Below are positions 14,260 to 19,170 of a stretch of DNA of 19,170 nucleotides, one piece after another. Origin of the DNA: an uncultured Bacteroides sp. Its GTDB lineage: Bacteria > Bacteroidota > Bacteroidia > Bacteroidales > Bacteroidaceae. Location of the stretch: positions 1 to 19,170 of the forward strand of contig CAJKDC010000056.1 in assembly GCA_905198575.1 (NCBI GenBank), written 5' to 3'. Each line of letters opens with the position of its first letter. The stretch's first letter is position 1. The notes under the pieces were generated by a model that did not search any database, was not told the DNA's origin, and saw only the letters and a program-made list of their open reading frames with translations. The position numbers and the translations under genes were made by a program.

Positions 14260-15684
14260 ATGAAAAGAAATCAGTGGATTACAGTTCCTGCCCTGGCACT
14301 GTTGTTGATGGGAGCCGGAAGTGTGCATGCGTATGCACAGCAAAGTTTTGAGTCGAAGCGTCCTGCAATTGAGAAACGTCATTTCAGCTCGAAGGCTGTC
14401 GAACAACTGATTGCTGAGGTTAAGGATGCCATAACCGACCCAAAACTGAAATGGATGTTCGAGAATTGCTATCCCAATACATTAGATACTACGGTGAAAT
14501 TTCAAATGAAGGGTAAAAAGCCTGATACATTTGTTATTACCGGTGATATTGAGGCTATGTGGCTGCGCGACTCATCGGCACAAGTGTGGCCTTATTTGCA
14601 GCTGCTTAAGCAAGATAAGGAATTGCAGCTGTTGGTAGCGGGTTTGATTAACCGTCAGGCACAGTGTATCTTGTTAGATCCGTACGCTAATGCTTTTAAC
14701 GATGGTCCGAAGGGAAGTTATTGGGAAACGGACAATACCCAGCACATGATTAAGGAATTGCATGAGCGTAAATGGGAAATTGATTCACTTTGTTATCCGG
14801 TTCGTGTAGCTTATTATTACTGGTTGCTTACCGGTGATACGTCTGTTTTTGATACTGATTGGCACAATGCTATGCAGTTGGTTGTCAAGACTTTCAAAGA
14901 GCAGCAACGTAAGGATGGACTGGGTCCGTACAGCTTTACGAGAGATTGTGACCGTCCTACCGATTCTCAGATAAATGGTGGGTTTGGGGCGCCGGTGAAA
15001 CCTGTGGGACTGATTGTTTCTGCCTTCCGTCCTTCTGATGATGCCACACAATATGGATTTCTGATTCCTTCGAATATGTTTGCTGTCGTATCATTGCGTC
15101 AGTTGGCTGAAATTGAAAATAAAGTTTACGGTAATGCCGATTTTGCAGGACAGTGTCTTGAACTGGCTTCCGAAGTAGATGAGGCTATTCAGAAATATGG
15201 AGTTGTAAATCATCCGGTAGCGGGAAAGATTTACGCATTCGAGGTAGATGGTTTCGGTAATAGCTTGTGTATGGACGATGCCAATGTACCGAGCTTGCTG
15301 GGAGCTCCTTATCTGGGCTACTGCAAAGCTGATAATTCGTTGTATCAAAATACCCGTAAGTTTGTTTGGAGTGACAATAATCCTTATTTCTTTAAGGGCA
15401 AGGCTGGTGAAGGAATTGGTGGTCCGCACGTTGGCTTGGATTATGCATGGCCTATGAGTATTATTATGAAAGGTCTGACTACTGGAGATGCTGCAGAACT
15501 GAAAGAGTGTCTTACATTATTGCGCAATACGGATGCCGATACCGGTTTTATGCATGAATCTTTCCACGTAGATAATCCTGCTAAGTTTACGCGTTCCTGG
15601 TTTGCTTGGACTAATACATTGTTTGGTGAATTGATTGTCAAGATTTATCACGAACATCCGGAATTGTTGAAGACTGAATTTTAA
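14260..15684 (+). CDS. GH125 exo-alpha-1,6-mannosidase
   Basis: 474 residues; signal peptide 1-26 (HAYA before QQS) with no lipobox, so periplasmic. I recognise GH125, inverting enzymes that release mannose from non-reducing alpha-1,6-mannosides, such as de-branched N-glycan core or yeast mannan backbone fragments. Motifs in order are GDIEAMWLRDSSAQVWPY (95-112), DPYANAFNDGP (140-150), YWETDNTQHM (154-163), YSFTRDCDRPTDS (224-236), SAFRPSDDATQYGFLIPSN (254-272), GGPHVGLDYAWPMS (387-400) and DTGFMHESFHVD (427-438). From the Clostridium enzyme the acid should be Asp260 or Asp261 and the base Glu433. In mannan loci GH125 normally works after GH92/GH38 enzymes have removed side chains; none are in the window, so a partner may lie beyond the right edge or elsewhere. 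The gene begins 11 bases after the GH63-like gene, inside the operon. Confidence 0.92.
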   Translation: MKRNQWITVPALALLLMGAGSVHAYAQQSFESKRPAIEKRHFSSKAVEQLIAEVKDAITDPKLKWMFENCYPNTLDTTVKFQMKGKKPDTFVITGDIEAMWLRDSSAQVWPYLQLLKQDKELQLLVAGLINRQAQCILLDPYANAFNDGPKGSYWETDNTQHMIKELHERKWEIDSLCYPVRVAYYYWLLTGDTSVFDTDWHNAMQLVVKTFKEQQRKDGLGPYSFTRDCDRPTDSQINGGFGAPVKPVGLIVSAFRPSDDATQYGFLIPSNMFAVVSLRQLAEIENKVYGNADFAGQCLELASEVDEAIQKYGVVNHPVAGKIYAFEVDGFGNSLCMDDANVPSLLGAPYLGYCKADNSLYQNTRKFVWSDNNPYFFKGKAGEGIGGPHVGLDYAWPMSIIMKGLTTGDAAELKECLTLLRNTDADTGFMHESFHVDNPAKFTRSWFAWTNTLFGELIVKIYHEHPELLKTEF

Positions 15685-15698
15685 AGGATGGATTGTTT

Positions 15699-16652
15699 AT
15701 GAAGGAATATGTATTGGCATTAGACCTGGGAGGGACTAACTCCGTTTTGGGGTTGGTAGACCGTGAAGGAAATATTCTGGAAGTATCTTCTTTTCGTACC
15801 CAGGATTATCCGCAAATAGAAGCATATGTAGGACGGTGCGCGACTGAGGCTTCTGCATTGATAGAGCGTGCCGGAGGACGGGAGTATATCCGTGCTTTTG
15901 GTATCGGTGCTCCTGATGTAAATTACTGGCAGCGTACCATCGAAAATGCTACGAATCTGCCTTGGAAAGGTATTGTTCCATTGGCAAATTTGCTGGAGGA
16001 GGCACTATCTGTTCCTGTCCGCATCACTAATGATGCCAAGGCTGCGGCCTTGGGAGAGATGTTGTACGGAGCAGCCCGTGGTATGAAAGATTTTATAATG
16101 ATTACGCTGGGTACAGGTGTAGGCAGCGGCATTGTTGTAAATGGCCAATTAGTATACGGTAAGCGCAGTTTTGCCGGTGAGTTAGGACATACTTCTATTC
16201 GCCCGGAGAATGGTCGTCTTTGTCCGTGTGGCAGAAAAGGGTGTCTTGAAGCTTATTGTTCGGCTACTGGTGTTGCCCGTACTGCAGTTGAATTACTTCA
16301 GCAGACGGATACCCCTAGTTTGCTTCGGAGTTATCCGGCTGCTGAATTAACATCGCGTGATGTGTATACTGCTGCTTGTCAGGGAGATGAATTGGCTAAT
16401 GAAGTGTTCCGGTTTACGGGCGAATTGCTGGGAGAAAGTTTGGCCAATTTTGCTACATTCTCTGATCCGGAGGCCTTTATACTTTTTGGTGGCTTGTCGA
16501 AAGCTGGTGATTTGCTGATGAAACCTTTGAAAGAGGCATACGACCGTAACGTATTCGAAAACTATCGGGATACGGCACAGATTTTGGTGTCTGGTCTGAA
16601 GGATGCTGATGCTGCTATTTTGGGAGCTGCAGCTTTGGCATGGTTGGATTAA
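15699..16652 (+). CDS. ROK-family sugar kinase (glucokinase/mannokinase-like)
   Basis: 317 residues from the ATG at 15699; an in-frame TTG at 15693 exists, but the ATG gives the canonical start MKEYVLALDLGGTN. There is no signal peptide, making this the only cytoplasmic product of the operon. ATP-binding DLGGTN (9-14), catalytic Asp112 in ITNDAKAAALGE, phosphate-binding TLGTGVGSG (136-144), the sugar-contacting ExGH motif (Glu161, His164) and the ROK zinc signature CPCGRKGC (Cys175, Cys177, Cys182 with His164) are all intact. There is no N-terminal helix-turn-helix, so it is a kinase, not a NagC/Mlc-type repressor. It should phosphorylate the monosaccharide released by the two glycosidases to the 6-phosphate; glucose and mannose are the likely substrates, and sequence alone does not choose between them. 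Spacing is 14 bases after GH125. Confidence 0.88.
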   Translation: MKEYVLALDLGGTNSVLGLVDREGNILEVSSFRTQDYPQIEAYVGRCATEASALIERAGGREYIRAFGIGAPDVNYWQRTIENATNLPWKGIVPLANLLEEALSVPVRITNDAKAAALGEMLYGAARGMKDFIMITLGTGVGSGIVVNGQLVYGKRSFAGELGHTSIRPENGRLCPCGRKGCLEAYCSATGVARTAVELLQQTDTPSLLRSYPAAELTSRDVYTAACQGDELANEVFRFTGELLGESLANFATFSDPEAFILFGGLSKAGDLLMKPLKEAYDRNVFENYRDTAQILVSGLKDADAAILGAAALAWLD

Positions 16653-16669
16653 TTTATAAATAAATCAAT

Positions 16670-17533
16670 ATGAAAAAAACATTGTTTTCTATTGCAGCTG
16701 GAGTAGGTGCTCTGTTTTTGGCTGCATCGTGTTCGGAGCCTGCAAAAACTGAACTGAATTGGGCTACGTTTAATGTTCGTTATGATAATCCGGGGGATAG
16801 CTTGAATAACTGGAAATATCGTAAGGATCGTGTGGCTGCTTTTGTGAAAGAGCAGAAGTTGGATATTGTTGGTATGCAGGAAGTTTTGCATAATCAGTTA
16901 GAGGATTTGAAAGAGCGTCTGCCGGAATATGCCGAAGTTGGTGTAGGACGTGAAGATGGCAAGACACAGGGTGAGTATTCTCCACTGTTTTTCCGTAAAG
17001 ACCGTTTTGAATTGCTCGACAGCAATACATTCTGGCTTTCACAGTATCCCGACAGTGTAGGCTTTATTGGTTGGGATGGTGCTTGCTGCCGTATTGCAAC
17101 CTGGGCTAAATTGCGTGACCGTCAGAGCGGAAAGGTGTTTATGGCTGTTAATACGCACTTTGATCATGTAGGAACGCAGGCTCGTACACAGAGTGCGTTG
17201 CTTATCATCGAAAAAATTAAAGAAATTGTGGGCGACCAGCCGGCAGTTCTTACTGGTGATTTTAATGTCTCTGATCAGTGGGATGCTTATAAAACCATTA
17301 CATCGAATGCTTTTGTATTGAAAGATACTTATAAGGAGGCTCTTAAAGTAGAAGGTGTCAATTATACATTTCATGACTTTGGCAAGGTCCCTATGGCAGA
17401 GCGTGAAAAGATTGATTTTATTTTTGTTACTCCACAGATAGAGGTAAAAGAGGCTTTCATTCCAGCAGAGGGTAATGACTCTATCGGATTTTTGTCCGAT
17501 CATAATCCTCAGGTTGCCAAAATTGCTTTTTAA
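16670..17533 (+). CDS. Endonuclease/exonuclease/phosphatase (EEP)-fold hydrolase, lipoprotein
   Basis: 287 residues. The signal peptide ends in LAASC, so Cys21 is the likely lipidation site. The DNase I-like EEP fold is shown by Asn35 in TFNVRYDN, Glu71 in IVGMQEVL (metal), His163 in NTHFDHVG, Asp197/Asn199 in LTGDFNV, Asp249 in KIDFIFV and the C-terminal Ser-Asp277-His278 of SDHNP; the whole metal-dependent active site is present. Members cleave phosphodiesters or phosphomonoesters of nucleic acids, inositol phosphates or sphingolipids. Envelope-anchored forms within Bacteroides glycan loci are thought to act on phosphorylated sugars. Placed with an alkaline phosphatase and GH125, it could open a sugar phosphodiester or remove sugar phosphate. 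A nuclease role is less likely for a lipoprotein in this operon. It starts 17 bases after the kinase gene. Confidence 0.82.
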   Translation: MKKTLFSIAAGVGALFLAASCSEPAKTELNWATFNVRYDNPGDSLNNWKYRKDRVAAFVKEQKLDIVGMQEVLHNQLEDLKERLPEYAEVGVGREDGKTQGEYSPLFFRKDRFELLDSNTFWLSQYPDSVGFIGWDGACCRIATWAKLRDRQSGKVFMAVNTHFDHVGTQARTQSALLIIEKIKEIVGDQPAVLTGDFNVSDQWDAYKTITSNAFVLKDTYKEALKVEGVNYTFHDFGKVPMAEREKIDFIFVTPQIEVKEAFIPAEGNDSIGFLSDHNPQVAKIAF

Positions 17534-17569
17534 GCTGTAGAAATTGGTTTTCTAAATTTGATATTTATT

Positions 17570-18982
17570 ATGAAAAATAGATTATTACTACTTTCACTTA
17601 CTGGTTTATCTGCCCTTTCTGGATGGGCAGATAAACCGGTTAATTTTGTTCTCATCAACTTGGACGATGCAGGTTTTGGTGATTTCTCATGTAATGGCGC
17701 ATACGGGTACACAACTCCTCATATTGATCAACTGGCTGCACAAGGAGTTCGTTTTACGCATTTCTTGGCAGCGCAACCTATCAGTGGGGCATCGCGTGCT
17801 GGTTTACTAACTGGTTGTTATCCTAACCGTATTGGCTTTGCCGGTGCTTCGGGACCGGATGCCGATTATGGTATTCATTCAGACGAGATGACTATGGGAG
17901 AATTGCTTAAGCAGAAAGGTTATCAGACGGCTATTTTCGGTAAATGGCATTTGGGATGCAGAGAACAGTTCTTGCCATTGCAGAATGGTTTCGATGAATA
18001 CTACGGACTTCCGTACTCTAATGATATGTGGCCTAATCATCCTTTGCAGGGAACGGTCTTTAATTTTCCTGATTTGCCTACTTATGACGGTAATAAGGTA
18101 GTGGGTTATAATACTGATCAGTCACAGTTTACGACCGATTATACCAATCGTTCGGTGGAATTTATCCGTAAAAATAAAAATAAGCCATTCTTCTTATATC
18201 TGGCACACTCTATGCCGCATGTTCCGCTCGCTGTTTCAGATAAGTTCAAAGGAAAAAGTGAGCAAGGCTTGTATGGTGATGTTATGATGGAGCTGGACTG
18301 GAGTGTAGGACAGATAATGAGTACATTACGTGAGTTGGGTCTGGAAGAAAATACGTTTGTTATTCTTACATCTGACAATGGTCCTTGGATTGCCTATGGT
18401 AATCATGCGGGTTCTACCGGAGGTTTGCGTGAAGCTAAGGCCACAACGTTTGACGGTGGTAACCGGATACCTTGTATTATGTATTGGAAAGGGCATACAA
18501 TACCTGGAAGTACTTGTAATAAACTGGCTTCGAATATTGATATTTTCCCGACTTTTGCAGAATTAAGTGGTGCACCGCTGCCTAAACATAAAATAGACGG
18601 AGTAAGTATTCGCTCGTTGATAGAAGGAGTTGAAGGTGCTAATCCGCGAGAGAATTTTGTATATTATTACAATAAGAATGATCTGGAAGCGGTAACTGAT
18701 GGTGAGTTTAAACTCATTCTTCCACATAAATATTTGTCTTATGGCACACATGTGCCGGGAAACGATGGTCAACCTGGTAATATGGGACCGATAGAAATCC
18801 GGAAGTGTGAGTTGTATGACTTACGTCGTGATCCGGGTGAACGTTATGATGTTTTTACGCTTTATCCAGAAAGAGCTGCCAAGTTATTAAAAGTAGCCGA
18901 AGAGATGCGTAAGGATTTGGGAGATAATCTGACTCGTGTCCAAGGTACAGGACACCGTGAGTTAGGTTGGGTAAAGAAATAA
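17570..18982 (+). CDS. Sulfatase, S1 family, Ser-type (arylsulfatase A-like), exported
   Basis: 470 residues from the ATG at 17570 (an in-frame TTG at 17558 would add four residues before MKNRLLLLSL and is not preferred). Signal peptide about 1-20, ending GWA. Metal ligands Asp32/Asp33 stand in INLDDAGFGD. The maturation motif is SGASRAGLLTG (72-82): the residue converted to formylglycine is Ser72, so it is the Ser type and needs an anaerobic sulfatase-maturating radical-SAM enzyme, not encoded in this window. FGKWHLGC (123-130), a HSMPHVP segment, and TSDNGPW carry further active-site residues. The middle (QNGFDEYYGLPYSNDMWP) and the C-terminal CELYDLRRDPGERYDV resemble arylsulfatase A/GALNS-like exo-sulfatases. 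It is the last gene of the operon, 36 bases after the EEP gene, and should remove sulfate from a sugar of the target glycan; position and sugar are unknown. Confidence 0.9.
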   Translation: MKNRLLLLSLTGLSALSGWADKPVNFVLINLDDAGFGDFSCNGAYGYTTPHIDQLAAQGVRFTHFLAAQPISGASRAGLLTGCYPNRIGFAGASGPDADYGIHSDEMTMGELLKQKGYQTAIFGKWHLGCREQFLPLQNGFDEYYGLPYSNDMWPNHPLQGTVFNFPDLPTYDGNKVVGYNTDQSQFTTDYTNRSVEFIRKNKNKPFFLYLAHSMPHVPLAVSDKFKGKSEQGLYGDVMMELDWSVGQIMSTLRELGLEENTFVILTSDNGPWIAYGNHAGSTGGLREAKATTFDGGNRIPCIMYWKGHTIPGSTCNKLASNIDIFPTFAELSGAPLPKHKIDGVSIRSLIEGVEGANPRENFVYYYNKNDLEAVTDGEFKLILPHKYLSYGTHVPGNDGQPGNMGPIEIRKCELYDLRRDPGERYDVFTLYPERAAKLLKVAEEMRKDLGDNLTRVQGTGHRELGWVKK

Positions 18983-19019
18983 TTATTCCTTTAATCTTTT
19001 GATTAAAAGAAAATGATAA

Positions 19020-19061
19020 AAATCTGCCATGGCTAAGATTGGGCTGTGACAGATTTCTTTG
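19020..19061 (+). terminator. Probable terminator of the enzyme operon
   Basis: AAATCTGCCATGGC (19020-19033) pairs with GCTGTGACAGATTT (19043-19056) with one mismatch and two G-T wobbles, followed by CTTTG, a weak U-tract. A smaller perfect AT-rich hairpin, TTTAATC-TTTT-GATTAAA (18990-19007), stands between it and the stop codon. Together they probably end the six-gene transcript. The stem also works in the opposite direction, for a possible convergent gene beyond the edge. Confidence 0.6.
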
Positions 19062-19170
19062 TATTGTTGGGATACTTCTTTCGGTGATTGACTGGAAAAT
19101 ATGTATAAGTGAAGGTGATTGTTACGCGCACGCGTATATTTAAAATGTATCATTTTGTAACCTTCTGGAA
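19062..19170. other. Right-edge intergenic sequence with a GC-rich palindrome
   Basis: No gene can be supported in these last 109 bases. They contain a perfect inverted repeat TACGCG-CA-CGCGTA at 19123-19136, which stands out in AT-rich surroundings. Its role is unknown. Confidence 0.4.

Noticed and set aside
15699..16652. ROK protein as a transcriptional repressor controlling the locus
   Set aside because: There is no N-terminal helix-turn-helix; the protein begins directly at the ATP-binding DLGGTN motif and has an intact kinase active site.
18985..19168. Minus-strand frame of about 60 codons open from the right edge, a possible tail of a convergent gene
   Set aside because: The translation matches nothing I know and runs straight through the two terminator-like hairpins; an open frame this long is possible by chance. 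It would need the sequence beyond the edge to judge.

Overview
The window looks like a Bacteroidales (Bacteroides/Phocaeicola-type) chromosome. It carries two SusC/SusD outer-membrane glycan-uptake pairs, a partial nqrA of the Na+-pumping NADH:quinone reductase, Bacteroidetes-type -7 promoter boxes (TAnnTTTG) just upstream of several transcription units, and start codons that mostly lack a Shine-Dalgarno sequence. No rRNA, tRNA, CRISPR array, insertion sequence or transposase was found.

Layout, left to right. (1) 1-239, minus strand: the 5' end of nqrA, running off the left edge. (2) 496-4875, minus strand: a SusC/SusD pair, GC-rich, ended by a clear intrinsic terminator. It has no enzyme gene beside it in the window, and its SusC lacks the usual N-terminal carboxypeptidase-regulatory-like domain. 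(3) 5158-5967, plus strand: a single-gene unit for a flavodoxin/2x[4Fe-4S] ferredoxin fusion, divergent from the first SusC gene. (4) 5968-6410: a 443-base intergenic stretch with an imperfect hairpin, a promoter-like element, an exact 24-bp tandem duplication and a possible 30-codon leader ORF ending 5 bases before the next SusC. (5) 6411-11249, plus strand: the second SusC/SusD pair, closed by a 22-position terminator hairpin. (6) 11467-18982, plus strand: a tight six-gene run (gaps 11-36 bases) coding for alkaline phosphatase, an (alpha/alpha)6 glycosidase related to GH63, a GH125 exo-alpha-1,6-mannosidase, a ROK sugar kinase, an endonuclease/exonuclease/phosphatase-fold hydrolase and a Ser-type sulfatase, followed by a terminator-like hairpin.

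Regions 5 and 6 together read as a polysaccharide utilization locus. The inferred substrate is an alpha-mannoside or related glycan carrying phosphate and sulfate. SusC/D would bind and import the oligosaccharide. The exported sulfatase and two phosphatases would strip its charges. The two exo-glycosidases would release monosaccharides, and the ROK kinase would phosphorylate the sugar in the cytoplasm. The usual companions of mannan loci (GH92, GH76, GH38, GH130) and any regulator (hybrid two-component system, ECF sigma/anti-sigma) are absent from the window. The exact substrate is therefore an inference, not something the sequence shows.

The best leads for something new are the enzyme combination in region 6, especially the two mechanistically different phosphatases plus a sulfatase beside GH125, and the duplicated dyad and leader ORF ahead of the second SusC.
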